This document shows positions 24,605 to 33,542 of a DNA stretch of 64,000 bases, piece by piece. This DNA comes from CAWGUU01 sp963825765. Its GTDB lineage: Bacteria > Actinomycetota > Acidimicrobiia > Acidimicrobiales > AC-14. The notes under the pieces were generated by a model. That model saw nothing but the letters and a program-made list of their open reading frames with translations, was not told the origin of the DNA and searched no databases. Where the stretch lies: positions 372,001 through 436,000 of the forward strand of contig CAWGUU010000003.1 of assembly GCA_963825765.1 (NCBI GenBank). The letters are read 5' to 3'. Each line of letters starts with the position of its first letter. Positions within the stretch are counted from its first letter, which is position 1. The position numbers and the translations under genes are program-made.

Positions 24605-25774
24605 TCACGGCAGGCACGGGCCGGTGTCGACCTCGCTCGACTGACCGGCGTCCAGGGCGGCCAGCACTTCCTCGGTCGTGAGTGCGTAGGCGGTCGTCTC
24701 CCGGTCGGGAGCCACCGCGAAGACCATGCCGACGGCGTGACCCTCGGCGTCGACCAGCGCCGCGCCCGAGTCTCCCGGCGCCAGGCGGGCGGCGAGGACG
24801 TACACCTGGCGGCGGACGACGGAGCCGTCGTAGAGGCCCCTGCCCACCGCCGTCACCCGCTGGCGGACGGCAGCGGGTGCCACCCGCAGCGCCTCCTGGC
24901 CGTCGGGATGGCCGAACACCGCCGCCTGCATGCCCACATCGCCGGTGGTCAGCTCCAGGGCGGGAAGGTCGAGTCCCGGCACCGACAGCACGGCGACGTC
25001 GCGGTCGGCGTCGAACACGACCGGGCTCCCCACCAGCCGGGCACCGTCGGGGCGCACCACCGTCGTCCGTCCCTCGCCGGCCACCACGTGGGCGTTGGTG
25101 ACGATCAGGTCGGGCCCGGCGACGAACCCGCTGCCGTCGCGCTCGGCGTAGCAGGCGACGCCCTCGACCTTCACCGTGCTGGCGGCCACCCGGGCCACGG
25201 TTGCGGGCGACAGGTCGGTGGTCACCGGCGGCGGGCCGGTGTCGAGCGAGGGCAGGAGCCCACCGAAGACCTGGGGGCTGGCGGCAGGCCCGGCCAGCCG
25301 GCGCAGGGCGCGCGAGCTGTCGGGCGGGTCCGGCAGGAGGCCGTCCATGATCCTCGCCACCGCCGAGTGGCGGACCAGGCGGGCCGGCGTCCCGGCCACG
25401 TCGGCCAGCGGCGGGAGCACAAGCAACCAGAGGCCCAGCAGGACGGCGAACGGCGCCACCACCGCCCCCGCGACGCTGTCGAACGGCAGGTAGGGGCCCA
25501 GCGGGAGGTCTCGGCGGTACCTGGCACCCAGGATCCTGCCGACGTGTTGGGCCAGGTAGCCGGCGGCCACGAAGATGATGGCGCCGAACATGAGTCGCAC
25601 GCTGGGGTCCGGCCCGCCCAGCAGGCGCACCACCGTGGGCAGGGCGAGGGTGGCCAGCACCAGGCCCTGGACGAGGAGGACCCACGACGTGCCCCCGGCC
25701 AGCAGGCCGAGGCGGTACCCACCGACCACCGAGGTCGCCACCAGCGCCACCACCGCCAGGTCGAGTGCGTTCAC
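24605..25774 (-). CDS. marP: MarP-like membrane serine protease
   Basis: 389 aa. An N-terminal CvpA-like domain with about four TM helices (residues 5-125) is followed by a trypsin-like periplasmic protease with His229 (TNAHVVAG), Asp259 (DRDVAVL) and Ser336 (APGDSGAAL). Cys208 and Cys387 match the redox-sensitive disulfide of mycobacterial MarP, which protects against acid and oxidative stress. Starts at GTG 25774, 18 nt after trmI, as part of the same minus-strand run. Confidence 0.87.
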   Translation of the reverse strand: MNALDLAVVALVATSVVGGYRLGLLAGGTSWVLLVQGLVLATLALPTVVRLLGGPDPSVRLMFGAIIFVAAGYLAQHVGRILGARYRRDLPLGPYLPFDSVAGAVVAPFAVLLGLWLLVLPPLADVAGTPARLVRHSAVARIMDGLLPDPPDSSRALRRLAGPAASPQVFGGLLPSLDTGPPPVTTDLSPATVARVAASTVKVEGVACYAERDGSGFVAGPDLIVTNAHVVAGEGRTTVVRPDGARLVGSPVVFDADRDVAVLSVPGLDLPALELTTGDVGMQAAVFGHPDGQEALRVAPAAVRQRVTAVGRGLYDGSVVRRQVYVLAARLAPGDSGAALVDAEGHAVGMVFAVAPDRETTAYALTTEEVLAALDAGQSSEVDTGPCLP

Positions 25775-25792
25775 GGCGGTGGCAGCGCCGGG

Positions 25793-26587
25793 TCAGCCCT
25801 CGGCCACCAGCAGGCGGGCCGAGGTGAGGAACCCGGTGTGGGCCACCATGCGGTGGTCGGGGCGCACCGACTGGCCCTCGACGTGCCAGGACCGCTGCAG
25901 CACCTCGATGGTGCTGGCCAGGCCGAAGGCGCCGGCGTCGAGGGACTCCCGCAGCTGGCCGACCTGGCCGATGGTCGGCAGGTAGGAGACGAGGATGCCA
26001 CCGGGGCGGAGGGCGACCTCGGCGTGCTTCACCACCTGCCAGGGCTCCGGCAGGTCCAACACGATGCGATCGAATTTGGCGTCGGCCAGCTCGACCTCGT
26101 CGATGCCGGCGTAGACGTCGCGCTCCTCGACCCGGTAGTCGACGTCGGTCCCGAGGAAGGCGTGGACGTTGCGCTGGGCGGCGGCGGCGAAGTCGGACCT
26201 GATCTCGTAGCCGACCACCGAGGCCCCGCAGCGCAGCATGGCCATCGACAGGGCGCCCGACCCGACGCCGGCCTCGAGGATGCGGGCGCCGACGAAGATG
26301 TCGGCCAGCATCAGGATCGGACCGAGGTCCTTGGGGTAGACGACCTGGGCGCCGCGGGGCATGGACAGCACGAAGTCCGAGAGGGTGGGCCGGATGGCGA
26401 GGTAGCGGGCCCCCGACGTCGACCGCAGCGTGATGCCCTCCGGCTTCCCGACGAACTCGGCGTGGGGGACGATCCCGGCGTGGGTGTGGAACTCACCGCC
26501 CTCGCGGAGCGTGAGCAGGTACCGGCGGTTCTTGCTGTCCACCACCAGCACCTTGTCGCCCACCGCGAAGGGGCCTCCGGCATTCAC
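25793..26587 (-). CDS. trmI: tRNA (adenine-58-N1)-methyltransferase
   Basis: 264 aa, Rossmann methyltransferase that makes m1A58 in the tRNA T-loop. Seen: AdoMet motif ILEAGVGSGALSMAML, motif II GYEIRSDFAAAAQRNV, catalytic-region DLPEPWQVV, and a tetramerisation N-domain (FAVGDKVLVVDSKNRRYLLTLREGGEFHTHAG). The orthologous Rv2118c of Mycobacterium tuberculosis also lies beside the proteasome ATPase locus. Starts with GTG at 26587. Confidence 0.93.
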   Translation of the reverse strand: MNAGGPFAVGDKVLVVDSKNRRYLLTLREGGEFHTHAGIVPHAEFVGKPEGITLRSTSGARYLAIRPTLSDFVLSMPRGAQVVYPKDLGPILMLADIFVGARILEAGVGSGALSMAMLRCGASVVGYEIRSDFAAAAQRNVHAFLGTDVDYRVEERDVYAGIDEVELADAKFDRIVLDLPEPWQVVKHAEVALRPGGILVSYLPTIGQVGQLRESLDAGAFGLASTIEVLQRSWHVEGQSVRPDHRMVAHTGFLTSARLLVAEG

Positions 26588-26624
26588 AGCGGGCCCGGGT
26601 CGGCGACTGGAGGCAGGCCGGGGA

Positions 26625-26846
26625 TCAGGCCTGGTTGCGCTTGAAGTGGGTGATCAGCATCCGCTCGCCGGGGCCGAGCTTCTCGATGTGGACCACCGGC
26701 TTGCGGGCCGCCAGGCGGCCGAGAAGACGCAGCGTCCACGCAGTCGCACCGACGTACAGCCACACCTTGGAGCCGCGGAAGACGCCACGGAACACCCCCA
26801 GCCGGATGCCGGAGCGGAGCAGGCTCTCGCGCGTCGGCCGACTCAT
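26625..26846 (-). CDS. Small basic membrane protein
   Basis: 73 aa, Arg-rich with one weak hydrophobic segment (KVWLYVGATAWTLRLLGRL), ending in a basic tail. No family recognised. Its ATG overlaps the stop of the preceding gene by 4 nt (ATGA), so it belongs to a three-gene run of small membrane proteins. Confidence 0.7.
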   Translation of the reverse strand: MSRPTRESLLRSGIRLGVFRGVFRGSKVWLYVGATAWTLRLLGRLAARKPVVHIEKLGPGERMLITHFKRNQA

Positions 26847-27067
26847 ATGCGGCGGATCTCGACGACGGTGCTCTTCCGGCGGCCACGGCGCTTGCCGAGC
26901 AGGAAGACGAGGATCAGCAGGAGGATGACCCCGCCGATGGCCACACTCTTGCCGGCCTCCTTGACGACCTCCTCGGTGTCCTCCAGCTCGCCGCGAAGCT
27001 TGCGCAGCTGGGCCTCGATGTCGGCCCGGGTGACGCGGCCGGACGCGGGCGTTGGTGCGGCGACCAT
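26843..27067 (-). CDS. Small single-TM protein with coiled coil
   Basis: 74 aa from ATG 27067. An amphipathic helix (TRADIEAQLRKLRGELEDTEEVVKEAGKS) is followed by one TM helix (VAIGGVILLLILVFLLG) and a basic tail (KRRGRRKS). Function unknown. The ATG shares bases with the stop of the upstream holin-like gene, and its own stop overlaps the next ATG. The three genes probably act together at the membrane. Confidence 0.75.
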   Translation of the reverse strand: MVAAPTPASGRVTRADIEAQLRKLRGELEDTEEVVKEAGKSVAIGGVILLLILVFLLGKRRGRRKSTVVEIRRI

Positions 27068-27408
27068 CAGGACCGACCTCCCTTGTCGGCCATCATCGCC
27101 TTCAGGCACAGGGCGATGACCACCCCGCAGCCGACGATGACCGTCAGGTACGGCACCCAGTGCAGGCGGCCGGTGAAGAGCTCGCCGGTGCGCTCCTGGA
27201 GCAGACGGAGGATCCCCAGCAGGAGCAGGATGCTGGCCAGGCCGACGGCCAGACTCCCGGCCAGGCCGTAGCCGATGTACCGGCCCAGGCCCTTGACCGG
27301 GTCGATCGTCTCCTGCTTCAGGTAGGTGAGGACGAGCTGCCACAGGTCGCGTATGTCCCCGATGAAGCTCTGGGACTGCCACCCTCCCGACGACGCCGAC
27401 GTAGCCAT
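27067..27408 (-). CDS. Phage-holin-superfamily (holin-X-like) membrane protein
   Basis: 113 aa with two TM helices (YGLAGSLAVGLASILLLLGIL and VPYLTVIVGCGVVIALCL) after an amphipathic N-terminus (SFIGDIRDLWQLVLTYLKQE). The layout matches the putative actinobacterial holin-X/DUF1469 family, common in chromosomes and not necessarily phage-derived. First of three overlapping small membrane genes. Confidence 0.72.
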   Translation of the reverse strand: MATSASSGGWQSQSFIGDIRDLWQLVLTYLKQETIDPVKGLGRYIGYGLAGSLAVGLASILLLLGILRLLQERTGELFTGRLHWVPYLTVIVGCGVVIALCLKAMMADKGGRS

Positions 27409-27417
27409 TGCCTGTTC

Positions 27418-28035
27418 CTATCCCCCTGCCACCCGCTGCGCAAGCAGGAGGGCCTCGTCCTCCAGCAGCTCGGCCACCAGGTCGAGCCGATCGTCGGCGT
27501 CGACGACCTCGAGCACCCGCTGCGAATCGAAGGCTCCGAGGGGGGCCAGCACCACGGCCTGCCAGGCGGCGACCACGGGGTCGGCGTCCAGGTCGACGGT
27601 CGACGGCGCCGACGGCTCCCCCAGCTCGGCCCGGAGGGCGAGGACCCGCCGAAGCGTACGTTCGATGGCGTCGCGCCGGTCAGCGGCCTCGTCGCCGGGG
27701 GGTCGGCCGTGGAGTTGGCTCACCTCGGCCCGGGGGTACGGGTCGTCGTCGAGCCAGCGGTCGACCTTGATGCGATCCACGCCGACCACGGCCATGAGCC
27801 ACCGCCCGTCGTCCAGCTCGGCCGCCTGTACGACCTCGACCCGGGTGCCGACGCCGCAGCGCACATCGCCGCCGCCCACCTCGCTCCCCCGCTCGATGAG
27901 CACCACACCGAAGCGCCGGTCGCCCTCGAGGCAGCGGCGGGCGAGGGCCCGGTACCGGGGCTCGAAGATGTGCAGCGGCATCACCATGGAGGGCAGGAGC
28001 ACCGTCCCCAGGGGGAACATCGGCAGCTCGCTCAC
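27418..28035 (-). CDS. Lon N-terminal (LAN) domain protein
   Basis: 205 aa. MFPLGTVLLPSMVMPLHIFEPRYRALARRCLEGDRRFGVVLIERG is the classic start of a Lon substrate-binding domain; no ATPase or protease domain follows. Such stand-alone proteins occur widely in Actinobacteria and may bind unfolded proteins. GTG 28035 overlaps the dacB stop by 4 nt (GTGA), giving the protein MSELPMFPLG, so it is translationally coupled to dacB. Confidence 0.87.
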   Translation of the reverse strand: MSELPMFPLGTVLLPSMVMPLHIFEPRYRALARRCLEGDRRFGVVLIERGSEVGGGDVRCGVGTRVEVVQAAELDDGRWLMAVVGVDRIKVDRWLDDDPYPRAEVSQLHGRPPGDEAADRRDAIERTLRRVLALRAELGEPSAPSTVDLDADPVVAAWQAVVLAPLGAFDSQRVLEVVDADDRLDLVAELLEDEALLLAQRVAGG

Positions 28036-29447
28036 GGTGGCGGTGCGGAAGCTACGGGCGCCGTGGTCGGCAGGGGAGCAATCTCGGCTGGTGCCGGGGC
28101 CTGGGGGTAGGCCGCGACCGCGGCGGCCACCCGGTCCTGCATCACCGACCCCGCCGACGTCGTGGGCAGCCCGTTGGCGAGGAGGGAGAAGGCCATGACC
28201 GTGCCGTCCTGGGCCGACGCCCAGCCGCTCAGGCCGACCACGCCTTCCAACGACCCCGTCTTGGCCCTCACCTTCCCGGTGGCGGGGGTGTTGACGAAGC
28301 GCCGGTGCAGGGTGCCGACGCCCCCCGCGACAGGGAGGGCCTTGTCCAGGGCTCCACCCGCGCCACCGTTGACCAGGAGCTGCTGGAGGAGGTCGCAGGT
28401 GAGCCGGTCGGAACGGTCGAGCCCCGACCCGTCGGCAGCCGTCAGCTCGTCCGCCGGCAGGCCCGTCTCGGACAGGTGCCGCTCGACGACCTCCAGCCCG
28501 GCGGCGGTGGACCCGGCCCCGCCGAAGCGGACGCCCAGCTCCTTCAGGAGCATCTCGGCCGCCAGGTTGTCGCTGTGCTGGAGCATCTCGCCCACGACCT
28601 CGGCGAGGGGCGGGGACTCGATCGAGGTGATGGTGACGGCCCCCGACGGGACCACGCCGGCGGCGCCGTCGCCGTCCACCACCACCCCCCTGGCCCTGAG
28701 CAGCTCGGACAGGATGGCGGCGGCGTGGGTGGCCTGGGACGGGGCCACCACCAGGGGCGGCTTGAACGTCACGAAGCCCTTGTTGACGGTGAGGGCCGAC
28801 AGGGGGGTGATCTCGAAGTTGGTGGTGTACCGGGGCAGCCACGTGGGCACGGTGCGCTGGACGTCGTAGCGGCTGTCGTCGCCCACGACCCTGCCGACGT
28901 GGCGCACGCCGGCGGCCACGACCTTGTCGGCCAGGGCCTCCATCGGCGTGGCCAGGCGGGCTTGGGCCATGTAGCCGCCCTCGACGGCGAAGTCGGCGGT
29001 CGACAGCAACGGGTCGCCCCCGCCGACCAGCCACAGGTCGCCCACCACCCCGGCAGCCGGCGCCGACGACGCCCGGACGTCGGTGACGAGCCTGACGTCG
29101 GGGCCGATCTTGGCCAGCGCGACGGCCGTCGTCACCAGCTTGATGGTCGAGGCGGGGATGAGGGCGAGGTCCGGGTGGCGGGAGTAGAGGGTGCGGCCGG
29201 AGGGGTCCTGGACGGTCAGGCAGGTGGTGTCCTCGGCCGCGCCCTGCACGGCCTGGTCGAGCTGGGTGGTCAACCGGGTGGTGGCGACGGTGCGGGAGAG
29301 GGGCCGGGCCAGCCGGCGCAGGCTCATCACCGGCGTGACCAGCTTCGCCCGCGGGGTGTCCTCGTCGTCGGCGGCGACGGCTGCGGGCGCGGGGGCGCTC
29401 AAAGCCAGGGCGGTGGCCAGAGCGACCAGTAGGTATCGACCACGCAT
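28032..29447 (-). CDS. dacB: D-Ala-D-Ala carboxypeptidase/endopeptidase (PBP4, family S13)
   Basis: 471 aa exported penicillin-binding protein. A signal peptide (YLLVALATALALSAPAPAAVAA) precedes the catalytic SxxK box Ser100-Lys103 (PASTIKL). The SxN box is SDN at 292-294 and the KTG box at 396-398. The roughly 200-residue insertion between the SxxK and SxN boxes is typical of S13 enzymes. It trims or opens peptidoglycan crosslinks. Coupled to the LAN-domain gene downstream. Confidence 0.93.
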   Translation of the reverse strand: MRGRYLLVALATALALSAPAPAAVAADDEDTPRAKLVTPVMSLRRLARPLSRTVATTRLTTQLDQAVQGAAEDTTCLTVQDPSGRTLYSRHPDLALIPASTIKLVTTAVALAKIGPDVRLVTDVRASSAPAAGVVGDLWLVGGGDPLLSTADFAVEGGYMAQARLATPMEALADKVVAAGVRHVGRVVGDDSRYDVQRTVPTWLPRYTTNFEITPLSALTVNKGFVTFKPPLVVAPSQATHAAAILSELLRARGVVVDGDGAAGVVPSGAVTITSIESPPLAEVVGEMLQHSDNLAAEMLLKELGVRFGGAGSTAAGLEVVERHLSETGLPADELTAADGSGLDRSDRLTCDLLQQLLVNGGAGGALDKALPVAGGVGTLHRRFVNTPATGKVRAKTGSLEGVVGLSGWASAQDGTVMAFSLLANGLPTTSAGSVMQDRVAAAVAAYPQAPAPAEIAPLPTTAPVASAPPP

Positions 29448-29469
29448 CGGTGGCTCAGGATAAGCCTGG

Positions 29470-29517
29470 TTCTGCTCGCGATTGACCCGCCTATGCGCGG
29501 GACATGCGCGAGCAGAA
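29470..29517. repeat. Nested inverted repeat, possible terminator
   Basis: TTCTGCTCGCG (29470-29480) and CGCGAGCAGAA (29507-29517) form an 11-bp perfect stem. Inside it CCCGC (29486-29490) and GCGGG (29497-29501) form a second stem. It lies between the acyl-CoA synthetase 3' end and dacB. No T-run follows on either strand. Confidence 0.5.
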
Positions 29518-29528
29518 ATCGTCAGGGG

Positions 29529-31037
29529 TCAGCGGACCTCGTCCCGGAGCAACCGCTTGAGCAGCTTGCCGCTGTCGGTGCGGGGCAGGGTGTCGCGGAC
29601 CTCCCACGACCGCGGCCGCTTGAAGCCGGCCAGCGTCGCCGCCACCGCCGCCTCGATGGCGGCGAGGTCGAGGTCGTGGCCGGGCCGGGGCTGGACCACC
29701 GCGTGCACCCGCTCGCCCCACTCGTCGTCGGGGATGCCGATGACGGCCACGTCGAGCACGCCCGGGCAGGCGTGGATGGCAGCCTCCACCTCGGCCGGGT
29801 AGACGTTCATCCCGCCGGTGATGACCATGTCGGTCTTGCGGTCGCAGACGTAGACGTAACCCTCGTCGTCGACCCACCCGACGTCGCCCACCGACTTCCA
29901 GTCCCCCGGCAGCTCGGCCATCTGGACGTCGGCACCGTGGTAGCCGTCGATCGCCAGGGCGGTCCTGACGAACAGCTCCCCGGCCTCGCCCGCCGGCACG
30001 TCGGCTCCGTCGTCGTCGACCACCTTCAGCTCGATGCCGCCATAGGGCCGGCCGCACGAGGCGGGCTTGCGCAGCTGGTCCTCGGGGGCGAGGACGGTGG
30101 CGATGCCGAGCTCGGTGGAGCCGTAGACCTCGAAGAGGAACCCGTCACCCAGCTTGGCGACGACCTCCTGCTTGAGGGCGTACGGGACGGGTGCGGCGTT
30201 GGCGATGAGGGTGCGCATCGAGGAGAGGTCGGCGGCGGCCAGAACGTCGTCGGGGAGCGACACGATCCGCTTGAGGTGGGTCGGGGCGGAGAAGGTGGAC
30301 GTCACGCCGTGGGTGGCGACCAGCCGCAGCCACTCGGCCGGGTCGAAGGTCCGCAGCACGACGACGGTGCCGCCCGTCAGGTGGGTGAGCAGGGCGAAGG
30401 CGTTGGGGCCGGCGTGGTAGAGCGGACCGGTGGTGAGGTGGACCTCGCCGGAGCCGAAGCGCAGGGCGGCCAGCATGGCGCCAAGCAGGGCCCGGTCGGA
30501 GCGGGTGCGCATCGCCCCCTTGGGCCGGCCGGTGGTGCCCGAGGTGTACATCATGGCGGCGCCGTAATCGGCCGGCGCCGGGGGCTCGTCGGGCGTCCCC
30601 TCGGCCACCATGACGTCCCAGGAGTGGGTGCCGGGGTGCTCGCCCCGGAAGACGACGACGGCCGGCGGCTCGGGCAGGCCGGCGGCCAGGCCGGCCACGA
30701 TCGGCGCCTGGGCGGCGTCGACGGCCACCAGCGACGCGCCGCTGTCGGCCAGGACGTGACGCATCTCCTCGGCGGTGAACCGGTAGGACATGGGCACCGC
30801 CACCAGCCCGAGCTTGCGGCAGGCGTGCATGAAGGCGAGGACCTGGCGGCTGTTGGGCGCGCACCACACCGCCCGCTGGCCCGACCTCGCCCCCAGGCCG
30901 GCCAGCCCGCCGACCAGCCGGTTGACCTCCTCGTTGAAGGCGGCGTAGGTGGTGACGGCCCCATCCTCGATCACCGCCGCCCTGGCGCCGGCGGCCGCGG
31001 CGTAGGCGCACAGCGGGTCGAGCGCGGCGTCGGCCAT
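29529..31037 (-). CDS. Acyl-CoA synthetase (AMP-binding enzyme)
   Basis: 502-aa ANL-superfamily adenylating enzyme. Core motifs: phosphate loop YTSGTTGRPKGAM, the VYGSTELG segment, GDVGWVDDEGYVYVCDRKTDMVITGG and the C-terminal catalytic Lys in PRTDSGKLLKR. The substrate is a carboxylic acid that cannot be assigned; fatty acyl, bile-acid-like or aromatic acids are possible. ATG 31037 starts the homologous MADAALDPLCAYAAAAG. It stands alone on the minus strand between the pstB-like gene and the nested hairpin. Confidence 0.87.
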   Translation of the reverse strand: MADAALDPLCAYAAAAGARAAVIEDGAVTTYAAFNEEVNRLVGGLAGLGARSGQRAVWCAPNSRQVLAFMHACRKLGLVAVPMSYRFTAEEMRHVLADSGASLVAVDAAQAPIVAGLAAGLPEPPAVVVFRGEHPGTHSWDVMVAEGTPDEPPAPADYGAAMMYTSGTTGRPKGAMRTRSDRALLGAMLAALRFGSGEVHLTTGPLYHAGPNAFALLTHLTGGTVVVLRTFDPAEWLRLVATHGVTSTFSAPTHLKRIVSLPDDVLAAADLSSMRTLIANAAPVPYALKQEVVAKLGDGFLFEVYGSTELGIATVLAPEDQLRKPASCGRPYGGIELKVVDDDGADVPAGEAGELFVRTALAIDGYHGADVQMAELPGDWKSVGDVGWVDDEGYVYVCDRKTDMVITGGMNVYPAEVEAAIHACPGVLDVAVIGIPDDEWGERVHAVVQPRPGHDLDLAAIEAAVAATLAGFKRPRSWEVRDTLPRTDSGKLLKRLLRDEVR

Positions 31038-31072
31038 GGCTGGGAACCCTATCCAGGCCAACTGGTTCGCCT

Positions 31073-31759
31073 CTAGAGGCTCATGACCCGCTTGCACAGG
31101 CGGGTCAGCTGGTCCCGGTCGTGGGAGACGACGAGGAGGGTGCGACGCTCGGCCAGCCCCGTCACCGCCGCCTCGACCGTGGCGGTGGAGGCGGCGTCGA
31201 GGGAGCTGGTGGGCTCGTCCAGCAGCAGGAGCTGCGGGTCGAGGGCGAGGGCCCGGGCCAGGCACAGCCGCTGTCGCTGGCCGACGCTGAGGTCGGCTGC
31301 GGGCGCGTCCAGCCGGTCGGCCACCTCGTCCCACAGACCGGCCTCGACCAGGGCGGACTCGGCCCGGGCCCGGATCTCGGCCCTCGGCGCCCTGACGTGG
31401 TGGCGCAATCCGAAGGCGGCGTTGGCCAGGATCGACGCCGGGAAGACGACCGGTGTCTGGCCCACCAGGGCGGCCCGGGCCCGGAGCCCGGGCAGGTCGG
31501 CAGACGCCGACCGGACGTCGACGCCCAGCACCGTGATCGTGCCGCTGGCCGCGAGCTGCGCCGGCAGCAGGCCGACCAGGGCCCGCAGGATCGTCGACTT
31601 GCCGGCACCCGAGGGTCCGCGGATGCCCAACGTGTCGGCCGCGGTCAGCGTGAACGAGAGCGGTCCGACCAGAGTGCGGCCGCCGCAGCGGACCGTGAGG
31701 TCGACGACCTCGACCGCGTTCCCCGGTTCGATCGCGTTCCCAGCCTCGACCGCGGTCAC
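31073..31759 (-). CDS. pstB: Phosphate ABC transporter ATP-binding protein, PstB-like
   Basis: 228 aa, shorter than usual PstB (about 250). Walker A GPSGAGKS (48-55), signature LSVGQRQRL, Walker B LLLLDEPTS and the switch His in VVSHDRDQ are all present. The N-terminus carries a small duplication, EAGNA / EPGNA. GTG 31759 overlaps the permease stop (GTGA), tying it to the fused PstCA. No phoU follows. The family assignment rests mainly on context. Confidence 0.85.
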   Translation of the reverse strand: MTAVEAGNAIEPGNAVEVVDLTVRCGGRTLVGPLSFTLTAADTLGIRGPSGAGKSTILRALVGLLPAQLAASGTITVLGVDVRSASADLPGLRARAALVGQTPVVFPASILANAAFGLRHHVRAPRAEIRARAESALVEAGLWDEVADRLDAPAADLSVGQRQRLCLARALALDPQLLLLDEPTSSLDAASTATVEAAVTGLAERRTLLVVSHDRDQLTRLCKRVMSL

Positions 31760-33513
31760 GGGCTGGAGTCCGCCATCCGCCGGCGGGCCGGCACCGCGGC
31801 CAGCACCAGCAACCCGGCAACGACCACCAGTGCCAGCGCTGCGCCCCATGCGACGTCGACGGCGGCGGGGTCGGCGGCGTCCTGGGCCAGCGTGAAGATG
31901 TGGGTGGGCAGCGCCGAGACCGGCGACTGCACCACGCCCTGGGGGAAGGTCGGGGCGCCCGAGAAGACCGCGGCGGCGAACAGGAGGGGCGCCGTCTCCC
32001 CCGCCGCCCGGGCGAGCCCGAGCAGCAGACCGGTCACCAGGCCGGGAAGGGCCTGGGGAGCCAGCACCGAGCGTACGAGTTGGTTGCGGCGGAGCCCGGC
32101 GGCCAGGGCCGCCTCCCGCCGCTCCGGCGCGAGGGCGGTGACCGCAGTCGCCACCGCGATCGCCACCGGCGGCACCACCACGAGGGCCAGGGCGATCGAT
32201 CCCGCCAGCCAGCTGCGGCCCCACGCCAGACGGGTGCTGAACAGCCAGTAGGCCCACAGCCCGAGGACGATCGAAGGCACACCACCGAGCGTCAGGGTGA
32301 ACGTCCGCAGCCACCGGGACAGTCGAACTCCTGCGTACTCCGCCAGCACCAGGCCGAGGGCGAAACCGACCGGCGCGGCGATGACGCCGGCCGTCGCCAC
32401 CAGCACGAGCGTGCCGACGACCTGGTCCCGGATGCCGCCACCGCTGGCGCCGGTCGCCGGGTGCCACCAGAACCGGGGGTCGAGAGCGGCCGCCCCCTTC
32501 GTCAGCACCACCGCCACGATGGCCCCGACCAGAAGGAGCGTGACGCCCAGGGCCGACCAGAGGACGATCGCAGCCACCCGGTCCCTGGCCCTCCGCGCCC
32601 GGGGGGCACCGACCAACGACCTCCGGACGCCGCGCCGACGGCCGCGGCTCCCGACCCGGCGCTGTCCCACGACGGTGACGGCGGCGACGACCGCCAGCAG
32701 CACCAGGGCCAGCCCGCACAACGCCGCCCAATGGGCGCCCGACGTCCCGGCCAGGACGCTCTCGGGGCCGTTGAGCTTGGTGGTGAGGGTCTGTCCCGGT
32801 CGCACCAGTCGGTCCAGGGCGTCCAGCGGGCCCCCGGGCATCCTCCCGTCAGCCCTGCCCACCACCAGGAACACCGCAATTGTCTCCCCCAGGGCCCGGG
32901 CCAGGCCCAGCAGGACGGCGGCGCCCATGCCGCGGCGCGCCCTCGGCAGCACCGCCGCCCACACCACCTCGGTCCTGGTCAGGCCGCAGGCCGCGGCGGC
33001 CTCCCGATCGGCGTCGGGGACGGCCGCCAGGGCGTCGACGGACACGGCCAGGATCGTCGGCAGCACCATCACCGCCAACACCAGGCCGGCGGCCAGCAAC
33101 GAGTCGCCGCCGGGAACACCGGCGGACCACGACACGAACGGCCGCAGGAAGGCGATGCCGATGAGCCCGTAGACGATCGAGGGGACGACGGCCAGCAGCT
33201 CGGCCACGCCCCTCAGCACACGACGCCACCGCGGTGCCGCCAGCTCGTTGATGGCGATGGCCGCAGCCCATCCCACGGGGGCAGCGAGCACCAGGGCGAC
33301 GACCGCCACCGCTCCCGTCCCCCACAGCATGGCGGCGCCGCCGAAGCTGCCGCCGGGTGCGTCCCACAGCGACGACGTGAGCAGCTCCCACCAGTCCAGG
33401 GGGCCCGACCGCACGCCGACCACGAGGAAGGCGACGATGGCGACCAGCGCGGCGCCGGCGACGGCCGCCGCGACCGCGGTCCCCGCCGGCACCCACCGCA
33501 GCCGGCGCGGCAC
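31756..33513 (-). CDS. Phosphate ABC transporter permease, PstC-PstA fusion
   Basis: 585 aa in one uninterrupted frame. The first half (about residues 1-290) is a PstC-like permease (VELLAVVPSIVYGLIGIAFL; REAAAACGLTRTEVVWAAVLPRARRGMGAAVLLGLARALGETIAV). After a basic linker (GQRRVGSRGRRRGVRRS), the second half is PstA-like (RTFTLTLGGVPSIVLGLWAY; REAALAAGLRRNQLVRSVLAPQALPGLVTGLLLGLARAAGETAPLLF). Each half has its EAA loop, and about 12 TM helices are expected in total. PstC and PstA are normally separate genes. GTG 33513 lies 29 nt after pstS. Confidence 0.88.
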   Translation of the reverse strand: MPRRLRWVPAGTAVAAAVAGAALVAIVAFLVVGVRSGPLDWWELLTSSLWDAPGGSFGGAAMLWGTGAVAVVALVLAAPVGWAAAIAINELAAPRWRRVLRGVAELLAVVPSIVYGLIGIAFLRPFVSWSAGVPGGDSLLAAGLVLAVMVLPTILAVSVDALAAVPDADREAAAACGLTRTEVVWAAVLPRARRGMGAAVLLGLARALGETIAVFLVVGRADGRMPGGPLDALDRLVRPGQTLTTKLNGPESVLAGTSGAHWAALCGLALVLLAVVAAVTVVGQRRVGSRGRRRGVRRSLVGAPRARRARDRVAAIVLWSALGVTLLLVGAIVAVVLTKGAAALDPRFWWHPATGASGGGIRDQVVGTLVLVATAGVIAAPVGFALGLVLAEYAGVRLSRWLRTFTLTLGGVPSIVLGLWAYWLFSTRLAWGRSWLAGSIALALVVVPPVAIAVATAVTALAPERREAALAAGLRRNQLVRSVLAPQALPGLVTGLLLGLARAAGETAPLLFAAAVFSGAPTFPQGVVQSPVSALPTHIFTLAQDAADPAAVDVAWGAALALVVVAGLLVLAAVPARRRMADSSP

Positions 33514-33542
33514 CCTGCCTGTCCGTCGCGGGTGTGCCGGGC

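Noticed and set aside
24398..26644. 748-residue frame opposite marP and trmI
   Set aside because: Antisense of two clear genes, Arg/Gly/Gln-rich with no motif.
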